Assembly (NCBI GenBank): GCA_022822575.1
Contig: JAJEBJ010000493.1
Coordinates: 1 to 38,298, forward strand
Direction: 5' to 3'
Length of the DNA: 38,298 nt
Origin: Alphaproteobacteria bacterium
Lineage (GTDB): Bacteria; Pseudomonadota; Alphaproteobacteria; SP197
Under the pieces are notes generated by a model. That model saw only the letters and a list, made by a program, of their open reading frames with translations. It was not told where the DNA came from and ran no database searches. Shown one piece after another: positions 14,320 through 23,583 of the stretch (its first letter is position 1; every line of letters begins with the position of its first letter). A program made the translations under genes and the position numbers.

Positions 14320-14396
14320 GGCCGGTATCCTGTCCACAGGTCTCATAAGGCTTACCCGAAGGCGGCGGGAGGTAACAACCCGGTTGGGGATTGTCC

Positions 14397-15383
14397 ATGA
14401 GCGCCTTGCGCGAGAGCGAGATCAGGGAGTTCCTGCAACGCTTCGGCTGGGACGATGCGCGGCGCCGGCCGATTCAAGGCGACGCCTCCTTCCGCCGCTA
14501 CGAGCGCCTCGAAGGGCCCAGGGGCCGGGCCGTGCTCATGGATGCGTCGCCGGATCATGAGGATGTCAGGCCCTTCGTGCGCATCGCCCGGCACCTCATC
14601 TCTGTCGGCCTTTCCGCCCCGGCCATCCTGGCCAGGGATGTCACGAGGGGCTTTCTTCTCCTCGAGGATCTTGGTGACGATCTCTACAACCGCATTCTCG
14701 ATGAGGGAGCCGACGAAGGACTTCTCTATCGCGTCGCAGTGGAAGCGCTGGCACGGCTCCACAGGGAGCCGGTTCCCGAAGACCTTCCCCCCTACAGCGA
14801 CGACCTCTTTCTCTTCGAGGTCTCGCTCGTGACCGACTGGTTCATGCCGCTCGCCGGCCTCGAGATCAGCCGCGCCGGTCGCGACGACTTCCTCGCCCTG
14901 TGGCGCGACCTCCTGCCACTGGCACGCAGGGGGCCCACGTGTGTGGTCCTCAGGGACTACCATGCCGACAACCTCCTTTGGTTGCCGGCGCGCGACGGTG
15001 TGGCGCGGGTGGGCCAGCTCGACTTCCAGGATGCGGTCGCAGGCCCGGTGTCCTACGATATCGTCTCGCTGCTCGAGGATGTCAGGAGGAGGATTTCCCC
15101 TCAGACCGTGGAAATGTGCAGAGCGCATTACCTCAGCCTGATGCCGCATATCGATCCCGGGGTATTCGCCACATCCGCGACGATCATGACGGCCCAGCGC
15201 AATCTGAAGATCGCAGGCATCTTCAGCCGCCTGCTGAGCCGAGATGGCAAGGCGGCCTACCAGAGGTTCATGCCGAGGACCTGGGCGCTCGTCAACGACA
15301 GCCTCAGCTGTCGCCATCTGGCGCCGCTGGCGGCATGGCTCGACCACTGGATCCCGCCGCAAGCGCGGCGAGGCGTGGCATGA
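14397..15383 (+). CDS. amgK: N-acetylmuramate/N-acetylglucosamine kinase AmgK
   Basis: A 328-residue aminoglycoside-phosphotransferase-fold kinase. It has 'RDYHADNLLWL' (Asp187, His189, Asp191, Asn192) as the catalytic loop and 'DFQD' (209-212) as the metal-binding site. In cell-wall recycling AmgK phosphorylates the anomeric hydroxyl of MurNAc or GlcNAc. The stop overlaps the murU start (ATGA), the partner in the same pathway, and this context makes AmgK the best reading of a broad fold family. In related genomes tsaE often precedes it; it is not here. Confidence 0.87.
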   Translation: MSALRESEIREFLQRFGWDDARRRPIQGDASFRRYERLEGPRGRAVLMDASPDHEDVRPFVRIARHLISVGLSAPAILARDVTRGFLLLEDLGDDLYNRILDEGADEGLLYRVAVEALARLHREPVPEDLPPYSDDLFLFEVSLVTDWFMPLAGLEISRAGRDDFLALWRDLLPLARRGPTCVVLRDYHADNLLWLPARDGVARVGQLDFQDAVAGPVSYDIVSLLEDVRRRISPQTVEMCRAHYLSLMPHIDPGVFATSATIMTAQRNLKIAGIFSRLLSRDGKAAYQRFMPRTWALVNDSLSCRHLAPLAAWLDHWIPPQARRGVA

Positions 15384-16111
15384 CTGTCCCGAAACGCGCC
15401 ATGATCCTTGCCGCCGGGCGGGGAGAGCGCATGCGGCCGATGACCGACCACATGCCCAAGCCCGTCATTCCCGTCGCCGGACGATCCGCGCTCGACCGCA
15501 TGCTGGACAGACTGGCCGGTTTCGAGCTTGTGGTGATCAACGCCTGGCATCTTGCCGGGAAGATCGAGGCAGCGGTGGCCGCCCGGCGTGACCCGCCGGT
15601 GGTGGTGGTGCGCGAGGAGCACGTTCTCGGTACCGGCGGCGGGGTCGCGAACGCCCTTGGACTCCTCGGTGATCAACCCTTTCTTGTCGCCAACGGCGAT
15701 GTCTTCCTCAGCGAATCGCCTGGTCACCCGGTCCTGGAGACCCTGGCCGGAGCATGGGATGGCGACAGCACGGATGCCCTGTTGCTGCTGGTGGAACGGG
15801 AGCACGCCCGGGGCTACCGCTACGCAGGAGACTTCGCCATGACGGACGGGAACCGTCTTCTCGCCCGGGGCGAGCGCGATTCCGCACCCTATGTCTACGC
15901 CAGCCTGCAGATCGTCCATCCCCGGCTCCTCGAGGGAGCACCCGAAGGCGCCTTCTCCTTCACTCTCCTGTGGGACCGGGCGGCCCGGCATGGGAGGCTC
16001 CGCGGCGTCGTGTGGGGCGGCGGCTGGATGACCGTCGATACCGTCGACAATCTCGCCGCGGCCGGTGACTGGCTTGCCGCGCCGGACAAGAATCATGAAC
16101 AGGTGGTTTGA
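15380..16111 (+). CDS. murU: N-acetylmuramate 1-phosphate uridylyltransferase MurU
   Basis: A 243-residue nucleotidyltransferase. The N-terminus 'AMILAAGRGERMRPMTDHMPKP' is the sugar-phosphate nucleotidyltransferase signature, and 'VANGDVF' carries the metal-binding Asp. MurU joins UTP to MurNAc-1-phosphate made by AmgK, bypassing the fosfomycin target MurA. It overlaps amgK by four bases. In many alphaproteobacteria addB and addA follow; here only 95 bases separate murU from trxA. Confidence 0.9.
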   Translation: MTVPKRAMILAAGRGERMRPMTDHMPKPVIPVAGRSALDRMLDRLAGFELVVINAWHLAGKIEAAVAARRDPPVVVVREEHVLGTGGGVANALGLLGDQPFLVANGDVFLSESPGHPVLETLAGAWDGDSTDALLLLVEREHARGYRYAGDFAMTDGNRLLARGERDSAPYVYASLQIVHPRLLEGAPEGAFSFTLLWDRAARHGRLRGVVWGGGWMTVDTVDNLAAAGDWLAAPDKNHEQVV

Positions 16112-16120
16112 CCGGTCCGC

Positions 16121-16148
16121 TTGACGGGCACCGTCGCACTTCTAGATT
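16121..16148 (+). promoter_or_regulatory. Sigma70-like promoter for trxA
   Basis: TTGACG (16121-16126) and TAGATT (16143-16148) are spaced by 16 bases, just after murU and 58 bases before the trxA start. The fit is good for both boxes. It would let trxA be expressed separately from murU. Confidence 0.55.
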
Positions 16149-16206
16149 GGTGGCTGGTGCGTCAATACAAAACACAACCCGGCGCACGTCTCGGAAGGGA
16201 ACACCC

Positions 16207-16527
16207 ATGAACATTCGTCACGTCACCGATGATTCGTTCGAGGAGGACGTCCTCCAGGCGACTGGACCCGTGCTGGTCGACTTCTGGGCCGAGTGGTGCG
16301 GTCCGTGCAAGCAGATCGCGCCGGCGCTCGAGGACCTTGCCCAGCGCTACCAGGACAAGGTCCAGGTGGTGAAGGTCAACATCGACGAGAATCCGTCCAC
16401 ACCGTCACGCTACGGTGTGCGCGGCATCCCCACGATCATGATGTTCAAGGCCGGAGAAGTGGCAGCCGTCAAAGTGGGCGCGCTGCCGAAGAGCCGACTC
16501 TTCGAGTGGGTCGACAACTCCATGTAA
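16207..16527 (+). CDS. trxA: Thioredoxin
   Basis: A 106-residue thioredoxin with the active-site WCGPC (Cys31 and Cys34) and the cis-proline motif 'GIPTIMMFKAG'. It reduces protein disulfides in the cytoplasm, feeding ribonucleotide reductase and repair enzymes. ATG 16207 has GGAAGGGA upstream; the open frame back to 16108 is non-conserved. Thirty bases later a glutamine-synthetase-like gene begins on the same strand. Confidence 0.95.
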   Translation: MNIRHVTDDSFEEDVLQATGPVLVDFWAEWCGPCKQIAPALEDLAQRYQDKVQVVKVNIDENPSTPSRYGVRGIPTIMMFKAGEVAAVKVGALPKSRLFEWVDNSM

Positions 16528-16557
16528 GACGGCGTCGGCTGCAGGCAGGACCGGGCC

Positions 16558-17877
16558 ATGACCTCACATTCGAGTTTCCCGGATGTACGGTGGATTGACG
16601 TCCTGATTCCCGACATGTGGGGGATCCCCCGTGGCAAGCGCCTGGACGCTTCGGCCATGGAGAAGGTCCTGTCGACGGGAATCGTTCTCCCCGGGTCCAC
16701 CTACGCGATGGACATGCAGGGCAACAATGTCGAAAGCACCGGCGTGGGTTTCGCCGACGGCGATCCCGACTATCCCTGCCAGGCCGTTGCCGAAACCCTG
16801 GCCCCGGTGCCGTGGCTGGGCCTGGATCATGCCCAGGTCATGCTGTCGATGAGCGATGCTGCCGACCGGCCGTGGTGGCTCGATCCGCGTCACATCGTCC
16901 AGCGCATGGCCACGTCTCTCGGCGCCTTGGGGTACCGGGCAAGGGTCGCCTTCGAACTCGAGTTCTACCTGGTCGAACGCGACAGGGACGGCACGCTGCA
17001 ACCGGCGCCACCGCCCGGCAGCAGCCAGCGTCCGTCCGAGACCCAGGTCTACCTGATGGATGACGTCGAGGCCTATGGCCCGGTTCTGGGCGACATGGTG
17101 ACGACATGCCGCAGGCAGAACATTCCGGCGGACGTCATCACCATGGAGTACGCGCCGGCACAGTTCGAGATCAATCTTCATTACGGCGACGATCCCCTGA
17201 CCGCCTGCGATCACGCCTTTCTGATGAAGCGCGCCGTCAAGGCGGTCGCCAGGTCGCACGGCATGACAGCGACATTCATGGCGCGGCCATTCGGGGGTCT
17301 CTCCGCCAGCGGCACGCACGTCCACATTTCGCTCCTTGACGACGAGGGACGCAATGTCTTCGACGACGGCAGCGACGAGGGAAGCGATATCATGCGCCAC
17401 GCCGTTGCCGGTCTCGCGGCCACGATGGCCGAGGCGATGCCGATCTGGGCGCCTGGCGCCAACTCCTACAGGCGCCTGGCCCCCGGGGGCTGGGTGTCGT
17501 TGGCGGCAAGCTGGGGCTACAACAACCGGGACATGTCCCTGCGCATTCCCGGTGGCGCCGCCTCGGGACGCAGGATCGAACACCGCGCCGCCGGTGCCGA
17601 TGCCAACCCCTACCTCGTCCTGGCGGCGATCCTTGCCGGTCTCAACCACGGCCTTTCGAACAGGCTGGATCCGGGTCCGCCCGCCAGCGCCGACCCGGCC
17701 GCGCTGCCGGTGCTCTGGGTCGATGCGCTTCGTTCCTTCGATCAGGCGGAGGTTCTGCCCGGTTACTTCACGCCGGAGTGGTGGAAGGTCTACAGCGCCC
17801 TTGCATGGTCGGAGTTCCACACCTTCAACGGCCACGTCACGACGCTGGAGCACGATCGCTTCCTCACCCTCGTGTGA
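16558..17877 (+). CDS. Glutamine synthetase family protein, gamma-glutamylpolyamine synthetase-like
   Basis: A 439-residue member of the GS type I fold. Catalytic-region landmarks are 'AFELEFYLVE' (metal), 'EYAPAQFEINL', 'GTHVHISL' (the GS His), and 'NNRDMSLRIPG' followed by 'RRIEHRAAGADANPYL' (ATP and substrate). The last string is nearer gamma-glutamylputrescine synthetase (PuuA) and related ligases than to GlnA. The adenylylation-site Tyr region of GlnA is absent. It would ligate glutamate to an amine. No polyamine-pathway genes are adjacent, so the substrate is open. ATG 16558 was taken as the first in-frame start. Confidence 0.85.
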   Translation: MTSHSSFPDVRWIDVLIPDMWGIPRGKRLDASAMEKVLSTGIVLPGSTYAMDMQGNNVESTGVGFADGDPDYPCQAVAETLAPVPWLGLDHAQVMLSMSDAADRPWWLDPRHIVQRMATSLGALGYRARVAFELEFYLVERDRDGTLQPAPPPGSSQRPSETQVYLMDDVEAYGPVLGDMVTTCRRQNIPADVITMEYAPAQFEINLHYGDDPLTACDHAFLMKRAVKAVARSHGMTATFMARPFGGLSASGTHVHISLLDDEGRNVFDDGSDEGSDIMRHAVAGLAATMAEAMPIWAPGANSYRRLAPGGWVSLAASWGYNNRDMSLRIPGGAASGRRIEHRAAGADANPYLVLAAILAGLNHGLSNRLDPGPPASADPAALPVLWVDALRSFDQAEVLPGYFTPEWWKVYSALAWSEFHTFNGHVTTLEHDRFLTLV

Positions 17878-17886
17878 TCCCTCCGG

Positions 17887-19191
17887 TCAGCCGTTGGCGC
17901 CGAGAACCCGTCCGGCGAGATAGAGTGAACCACACACCAGGACACGTGACGTCTCTGTGGGAGAATCCGAAAGGCAGGAGATGGCGTCTTCGATGCCCGG
18001 AGCCACCGTTGCTGTGACGCCTTCTGCTTCGAGAACGGCGCGGGTTGCCGTGGCGTCGAAGGTGTTCTTTTCGCCCGGAATGGAGACGGCGACGGCATGC
18101 CGGATGAAGGGAGCGAGCGGACGGATGAAACCCGCCGGGTCCTTCGTGTTCATCATGCCGATGACCACGTCGAGGGGACGGTCATGCCATGTGCGCGCCA
18201 TGTCGGCGAGGACGGCGCCGGCTGCCGGATTGTGGCCACCGTCGAGCCACAGTTCCTTCCCGCGGCCCAGCCGGTCCACCAGGCGACCCGATTCCAGGCG
18301 CTGCAGTCGTGCCGGCCACCGGGCCTGCAGCATGCCTGCCGCGAGGGCCCCGTCATCGGGCGCCAGGTGGCCGGTGAGACCAAGGGCGACGACGGCGGTC
18401 GCCGCGTTGGCGAGTTGGTGATGGCCGGCCAGTGCCGGCGCCGGCAGCACCGTCCGCCTGCCCCCGGGGGATGTCACCTCGAAGCGGCCGCCGGTTTCTG
18501 CATGAAAGGTGAAATCGCGGCCCGCCACGATGGCCGGGGCCCCCAGCGCGCCGGCCCGGTCAAGAAGCACCTCCATGGCTTCGCCTTCCTGGGGAGCGAT
18601 GACGACGGGAACATCGCTCTTGATGATCCCCGCCTTCTCGCCCGCGATGGCGGCAAGCGTGGTGCCGAGAAACTGCTGATGATCCAGTGACACCGGCGTG
18701 ATGATCGTGACCAGCGGCTTGTCGATGACATTGGTGGCATCGAGCCTGCCGCCGAGTCCGGTCTCGAGAAGCAGGATGTCCGCCTGTTCCCGGGCAAATG
18801 CCAGGTAGGCGGCGGCGGTGGTGATCTCGAAGAAGGTGATCGGCTCGCCGCGGTTGGCAACCTCGCATTCCTCGAGCAGGGCCATGAGCCGATCCTCCTC
18901 GATCAGGTGACCGGCTGTCTCGATTCTCTCGTGAAAGCGCACGAGATGCGGGGAGGTGTAGACGTGGACCGCATGTCCGGCGGCCATGAGCGCAGACCGC
19001 ATGTAGGCGATGACCGATCCCTTGCCGTTGGTTCCGGCCACGTGGACAACGGGGGGCAGACACCGTTGCGGCTCGCCCAGGTGTTCGAGGAGTCGGTGGA
19101 GGCGGTCGAGTGAAAGGTCGATGAGCTTGGGATGAAGCTGCATCAACCTTTCGAGAACGACATCACTTCCCGTCTGGGAGGTGTTCGGCAT
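17887..19191 (-). CDS. folC: Bifunctional folylpolyglutamate / dihydrofolate synthase
   Basis: A 434-residue Mur-ligase-type enzyme that adds glutamate to dihydropteroate and folates. The ATP loop is 'HVAGTNGKGSVIAYMRSAL', then 'TSPHLVRFHERI', the 'LLETGLGGRLDATN' metal region, and the C-terminal ligase domain with 'WLDGGHNPAAGA'. ATG 19191 overlaps the end of accD by 29 bases, so it is last in the minus-strand run from ihfB. It is convergent with the GS-like gene, nine bases apart. Confidence 0.94.
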   Translation of the reverse strand: MPNTSQTGSDVVLERLMQLHPKLIDLSLDRLHRLLEHLGEPQRCLPPVVHVAGTNGKGSVIAYMRSALMAAGHAVHVYTSPHLVRFHERIETAGHLIEEDRLMALLEECEVANRGEPITFFEITTAAAYLAFAREQADILLLETGLGGRLDATNVIDKPLVTIITPVSLDHQQFLGTTLAAIAGEKAGIIKSDVPVVIAPQEGEAMEVLLDRAGALGAPAIVAGRDFTFHAETGGRFEVTSPGGRRTVLPAPALAGHHQLANAATAVVALGLTGHLAPDDGALAAGMLQARWPARLQRLESGRLVDRLGRGKELWLDGGHNPAAGAVLADMARTWHDRPLDVVIGMMNTKDPAGFIRPLAPFIRHAVAVSIPGEKNTFDATATRAVLEAEGVTATVAPGIEDAISCLSDSPTETSRVLVCGSLYLAGRVLGANG

Positions 19192-20071
19192 CGTTCACCG
19201 CTGGCTGCAGAAGCTGCCGGGATGTCGCCGGCATGAGGTGACTGAGCAGAATGGCGATGGTGGAACGCATCTTCGAACGCGTCACCACCATGTCGAGCAT
19301 GCCGTGATCGAGGAGATACTCCGAGCGCTGGAATCCGTCCGGCAGCTCTTCCCTGATGGTCTCGCGGATGACCCGTGCCCCGGCGAATCCGATGATGGCG
19401 CCGGGCTCGGCGATGGAGACGTCGCCAAGCATGGCAAAGGAGGCGGTTACGCCTCCGGTCGTCGGATTGGTGAGGACGCTGATGTAGGGAAGGCCGGCAT
19501 CCTTGACCTGGGCAATCGCGGTTGTCGTGCGCGCCATCTGCATCAGCGACAGGATGCCTTCCTGCATGCGGGCGCCTCCCGAAGCGGAGAAGATGACGAG
19601 GGCACGGCTCTCGTCGACGGAGATTCTCGCGGCCTCGACGATGGCTTCTCCCAATCCCATTCCCATGGAGCCGCCCATGAAGTCGAAATTGAAGACGGCG
19701 ACGATGGCAGGCCGGCCGTCGATCATGCCGCGGGCGACGACGATGGCCTCGTGCTGGCCGGTCTTTCCCTGGGCTTCCTTCAACCGGTCCGAATAGCGCT
19801 TCCTGTCTCGAAAGCGCAACGGATCGGTGGCTACGCCGGGGAGGTCAACATCGCTCCATGTGTCCTCGTCAAGGATGTCCTGCAGGCGGTCGCGTGGCGC
19901 GATGCGCATGTGGTAGCCGCAGCGCGGACAGACATTGAGCGAGTCCTCGAGATCACGGCCGAACACCATCTGGTCACAGCTCGGGCATTTGTCCCACAGC
20001 GTTTCCTCGCTCGGAGTCCTGCCGACAAGGTCACGGATCTTCGGCAGGGTGAGATTCGACAGCCAGTTCAT
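19163..20071 (-). CDS. accD: Acetyl-CoA carboxylase, carboxyltransferase beta subunit
   Basis: A 302-residue AccD. The N-terminal zinc finger is 'CPSCDQ' ... 'CPRCGYH', and the carboxyltransferase core has 'GGSMGMGLGEAI', 'SGGARMQEG' and 'GVTASFAMLGD'. With AccA and the AccBC subunits it makes malonyl-CoA for fatty-acid synthesis. The ATG at 20071 overlaps the trpA stop (ATGA); the extension to 20110 only shadows trpA. The trpA-accD-folC order is common in alphaproteobacteria. Confidence 0.95.
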   Translation of the reverse strand: MNWLSNLTLPKIRDLVGRTPSEETLWDKCPSCDQMVFGRDLEDSLNVCPRCGYHMRIAPRDRLQDILDEDTWSDVDLPGVATDPLRFRDRKRYSDRLKEAQGKTGQHEAIVVARGMIDGRPAIVAVFNFDFMGGSMGMGLGEAIVEAARISVDESRALVIFSASGGARMQEGILSLMQMARTTTAIAQVKDAGLPYISVLTNPTTGGVTASFAMLGDVSIAEPGAIIGFAGARVIRETIREELPDGFQRSEYLLDHGMLDMVVTRSKMRSTIAILLSHLMPATSRQLLQPAVNDAEHLPDGK

Positions 20072-20895
20072 GCACGCGCCTTGCGGACATCGTGCGAGAT
20101 CGATTCGCACAACGTCAGGGCATTGTCGATGGAGGCGTCTGTCCCCTTGCCGTTGTCGAGGCCGTCGGCCACGGCCTGGCAGAACGCCGAGCCGACAACC
20201 ACCGCATCGGCGATACGGGCGACGCCGGCCGCCTGTTCGCCGTTGCGGATGCCGAACCCGACTGCGACAGGCAGGTCCGTGTGACGACGCAGGCGGTCGA
20301 CCGCGGAAGCGATGGTCTGACTGGTTGCGGCGCGGGTGCCGGTGATGCCGGTGATCGAGACGTAGTAGACGAACCCCGAAGCATGCGCCAGGACGTCGGG
20401 CAGGCGCTTCGAGTCGGTGGTCGGTGTCGCGAGGCGTATCCAGTTGAGCCCGGCCTCGACGGCCGGAAGACAGAGTTCCCGGTCTTCCTCGCTCGGCAGG
20501 TCGACGAGGATGAGGCCGTCAACACCGGCCTCGACGGCATCCTCGAGGAAGGCGCCGTTCCCATAGGAGTAGATGGGGTTGTAGTACCCCATGAGAACGA
20601 TGGGCGTGTCGTCATCATGGCGACGGACCTGGCGCACGAGATCGATGGTGCCGGCCAGGGTCATGCCGGCCTTGAGCGCCCGCTGCGAGGAGGCCTGGAT
20701 GACCGGTCCGTCCGCCATGGGGTCGGTAAAGGGCATGCCGATCTCGATGAGGTCGGCGCCGGCTCCGGGCAGAGCGGCGACAAGGCGCGCCGACAGATCC
20801 GGATCCGGATCCCCCGCCGTCACGAAGGCGGCCAGTCCGGCCCGCTGCTGCCTCGCCAGATCGGCAAAGCGCCTGTCGATGCGGGTGTCGTTCAC
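20068..20895 (-). CDS. trpA: Tryptophan synthase alpha chain
   Basis: A 275-residue TIM barrel that cleaves indole-glycerol phosphate. Catalytic Glu and Asp lie in 'DLIEIGMPFTDPMADGPVIQ', and phosphate binding is in 'AVGFGIRNGEQA'. 'YYVSITGITGTR' is the flexible loop region. GTG 20895 overlaps the trpB stop by four bases (GTGA), as usual for this pair. The longer open frame to 21135 shadows trpB. No trpE, G, C or D is in the window. Confidence 0.95.
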   Translation of the reverse strand: MNDTRIDRRFADLARQQRAGLAAFVTAGDPDPDLSARLVAALPGAGADLIEIGMPFTDPMADGPVIQASSQRALKAGMTLAGTIDLVRQVRRHDDDTPIVLMGYYNPIYSYGNGAFLEDAVEAGVDGLILVDLPSEEDRELCLPAVEAGLNWIRLATPTTDSKRLPDVLAHASGFVYYVSITGITGTRAATSQTIASAVDRLRRHTDLPVAVGFGIRNGEQAAGVARIADAVVVGSAFCQAVADGLDNGKGTDASIDNALTLCESISHDVRKARA

Positions 20896-22100
20896 AGGTC
20901 CACTCCCTGGGTCTGAGCGACGGTGAACACGTCCTTGTCGCCCCTGCCGCACATGTTCATGCAGATGATGTGATCGTCGGGGAGCGCCGGCGCAATCTTC
21001 ATGACATGGGCGAGCGCATGGGCGGGCTCGAGGGCCGGAATGATGCCTTCGAGCCGGGAACACAGGAGGAAGGCCTCGAGAGCCTCGTCGTCCGTGGCCG
21101 ACACGTAGCTGACCCGACCCTGCTCCGCCAGCCACGCGTGTTCGGGGCCGATTCCCGGGTAGTCGAGACCCGCCGAGATCGAATGGGCCTCGACGATCTG
21201 GCCGTCATCGTCCTGCAGGAGATAGGTCCGGTTGCCGTGCAGGACACCGGGTCGGCCGCCGGTGATTGATGCCGCGTGCTCGCCGCTCTCAATACCTCGT
21301 CCAGCGGCCTCCACGCCGATGATGTCGACGGTCCGGTCATCGAGAAACGGATGAAAGAGGCCCATGGCGTTCGATCCACCGCCGATACAGGCGACAACCG
21401 TGTCGGGAAGACGCCCTTCGACGGCCATCAACTGCTCCTTCGCTTCGCGTCCGATAATCGCCTGGAACTCGCGCACGAGTTCCGGATAGGGGTGAGGACC
21501 GGCCACGGTGCCGATGATGTAGAAGGTTGAATCGACGTTGGTGACCCAATCGCGCAAGGCCTCGTTGAGGGCGTCCTTGAGGCTGCGGGAGCCAGATGTC
21601 ACATGACGGACCTCGGCGCCGAGGAGCTTCATGCGAAAGACATTGGGAGCCTGGCGTTCGACATCCTTGGTCCCCATGTAGACGACGCAGGGAAGGTTGA
21701 AGCGGGCGCACACCGTCGCCGTCGCCACGCCGTGCTGGCCAGCGCCGGTTTCGGCGATGATCCGGGTCTTGCCCATGCGTTGGGCCAGAAGGATCTGGCC
21801 GACCGTGTTGTTGATCTTGTGGGAACCGGTGTGATTGAGTTCATCGCGCTTGAAGTAGATGCGGGCGCCGCCAAGATGCCGGGTCAGCCGTTCGGCGAAG
21901 TAGAGCGGACTGGGCCTGCCGATGTAGTCCTTGCCCAGGCCGTGGAACGCGTCCCAGAACTCCGGGTCGTTGCGAGCCTCCTGCCAGGTCCGGTTCAGGT
22001 CCAGAATGAGCGGCATCAGCGTTTCGGCGACATAGCGGCCGCCAAACATGCCGAAGTGGCCGTCCTGATCCGGACCCTGGGCGTAGGAATTGTCCGTCAT
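20892..22100 (-). CDS. trpB: Tryptophan synthase beta chain
   Basis: A 402-residue PLP enzyme joining indole and serine. The PLP lysine is Lys95 in 'HTGSHKINNTVGQ'. Other marks are 'ETGAGQHGVATATV', the phosphate-cradle 'CIGGGSNAMG' and the N-terminal 'GHFGMFGGRYVAETL'. ATG 22100 was chosen by family length; the extension to 22298 shadows trpF. It lies 38 bases after trpF. Confidence 0.96.
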   Translation of the reverse strand: MTDNSYAQGPDQDGHFGMFGGRYVAETLMPLILDLNRTWQEARNDPEFWDAFHGLGKDYIGRPSPLYFAERLTRHLGGARIYFKRDELNHTGSHKINNTVGQILLAQRMGKTRIIAETGAGQHGVATATVCARFNLPCVVYMGTKDVERQAPNVFRMKLLGAEVRHVTSGSRSLKDALNEALRDWVTNVDSTFYIIGTVAGPHPYPELVREFQAIIGREAKEQLMAVEGRLPDTVVACIGGGSNAMGLFHPFLDDRTVDIIGVEAAGRGIESGEHAASITGGRPGVLHGNRTYLLQDDDGQIVEAHSISAGLDYPGIGPEHAWLAEQGRVSYVSATDDEALEAFLLCSRLEGIIPALEPAHALAHVMKIAPALPDDHIICMNMCGRGDKDVFTVAQTQGVDL

Positions 22101-22138
22101 CGTTGGTCTGTCCGGGCGCGAACCTGGCACAATGGATA

Positions 22139-22780
22139 TCAGATAACCCGGGCCTGCTCCATAAACTCGGCGATGCGTGAGGCAGACTTGTGTCCGGGTG
22201 ATGTCTCGACGCCGGAAGACACATCGACCATGGTGGCGCCGCTCGCCTTCACGGCCCGGCAGAGGTTGCCGGCGTCGAGACCGCCCGAGAGGATCCACGG
22301 CGACCGCGGCCGGATGCCGGTCAGCAGCGTCCAGTCGAAGGCTGTCGCGTTGCCTCCGGGACGCGTCGCACCCCTGGGCGGCATGGCGTCGAACATGACC
22401 ATGTCAGCCACGGTGTCGAAGGACGGCAGGGATTCCAGGTCAACGGCCGTCGCCACGCGAATGACCTTCATCACCCGGACACCGAAACGCGTGCGGACGT
22501 GGGCGAGTCGGCGGGCATCCTCGCGGCCGTGAAACTGGATGGTATCGAGCCCTGCTGCCGTGATCACGGCGCCAAGCCTGTCATCGCCGGCATCGACAGT
22601 GACGCCGACCTTCTCGATGCCTTGGGGCACGTGCCGCGCCAGGGCGGCGACGTCACCGAGGGACACGTTCCGCGGGCTCCTGTCGAAGAATATGAACCCG
22701 ACCATGCGGGCCCCGTGGCGCACCGCTGCATCGAGAGCCTGCCGCTCCCTCAAGCCACAGATCTTGACGCCGACGGCCAA
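22139..22780 (-). CDS. trpF: Phosphoribosylanthranilate isomerase
   Basis: A 213-residue barrel enzyme of tryptophan synthesis. It opens with the diagnostic 'VKICGLRERQAL' (catalytic Cys), has 'IQFHGREDA' and the catalytic Asp region 'MFDAMPP', and ends with 'WILSGGLDAGN' and 'VDVSSGVE'. The start is TTG 22780, three bases after the pyrF stop; no ATG or GTG is placed better. Coupling with pyrF and trpB is likely. Confidence 0.94.
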   Translation of the reverse strand: MAVGVKICGLRERQALDAAVRHGARMVGFIFFDRSPRNVSLGDVAALARHVPQGIEKVGVTVDAGDDRLGAVITAAGLDTIQFHGREDARRLAHVRTRFGVRVMKVIRVATAVDLESLPSFDTVADMVMFDAMPPRGATRPGGNATAFDWTLLTGIRPRSPWILSGGLDAGNLCRAVKASGATMVDVSSGVETSPGHKSASRIAEFMEQARVI

Positions 22781-22783
22781 GGG

Positions 22784-23497
22784 TCAGGACCGGCTCATGT
22801 CGGCAACGGTCCGTGCTGCAGCCGCGGCCGGGTCCGGGGCCCGGGTGATCGGGCGTCCAACGACAATGTAGGACGCGCCGGCGGCCACGGCGTCACCGGG
22901 AGACATGGTGCGTTTCTGATCGTCGCACCCGTTGCCCCCAGGGCGGATGCCGGGGGTGACGACAAGGAATCCGGGTCCGCAAAAACGGCGCACGTCGGCG
23001 ATTTCATGGGGTGAACACACCACGCCGTCGACGCCCGTGTCGAGGGCGAGTTCGGTCAGGCGCAACACCTGGTCACGAACGTTGCCACGGCCGCCGGTCA
23101 CCTCGACGTCATCGTCATCCATGCTCGTCAACACGGTGACGGCGAGAATCTTCGGCCGGGCATCTCCCGCCGGGGCCACGGCCTCCATGGCGGCGCACAT
23201 CATGTCGGGCCCGCCGCTAGCGTGGACCGTCGTCATGAAAGGGGCGAGGGGCAGGAGGGCACGCAATCCTCCGGCCACGGTCGCCGGGATGTCATTCAGC
23301 TTGAGATCAAGAAAGATCCGGGCCTCTTCGCCGGCGACCGCCTGGATACCTGACACGCCGTGGGCATAGAAGAACTCCATGCCGAACTTGAAGGCCCCGA
23401 CATGGCCCTCCAGGCAGGAGACGAGTGACGACGCCCTTTCCGTGCAGGTGGTGTCGATGGCACAGACAAGGCGTTTCCTGGGGTCAGCCGTTTGCAC
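22784..23497 (-). CDS. pyrF: Orotidine 5'-phosphate decarboxylase
   Basis: A 237-residue group I OMP decarboxylase, the last step to UMP. The catalytic D-K-D set is in 'FLDLKLNDIPATVAGG', with 'VTPGIRPGG' and 'YIVVGRPIT' binding phosphate near the C-terminus. GTG 23497 was chosen because GGAGG lies six bases upstream and the protein then starts at the family's 'RKRLVCAID'; the frame itself extends to 23560. An 86-base gap separates it from the upstream ocd gene. Confidence 0.93.
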   Translation of the reverse strand: MQTADPRKRLVCAIDTTCTERASSLVSCLEGHVGAFKFGMEFFYAHGVSGIQAVAGEEARIFLDLKLNDIPATVAGGLRALLPLAPFMTTVHASGGPDMMCAAMEAVAPAGDARPKILAVTVLTSMDDDDVEVTGGRGNVRDQVLRLTELALDTGVDGVVCSPHEIADVRRFCGPGFLVVTPGIRPGGNGCDDQKRTMSPGDAVAAGASYIVVGRPITRAPDPAAAAARTVADMSRS

Positions 23498-23583
23498 CCT
23501 ACCCTCCGCCGCGTTGTCGTGGGACGAGTGTCTTGTAGGGCGCCCGGGACAGCAGCGCAAGACGGGTCCGCAGGCCGGCCCTG

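Noticed and set aside
20068..22780. Long plus-strand open frames opposite the trp genes
   Set aside because: Antisense shadows typical of high-GC coding DNA; the minus-strand proteins are clear tryptophan enzymes.
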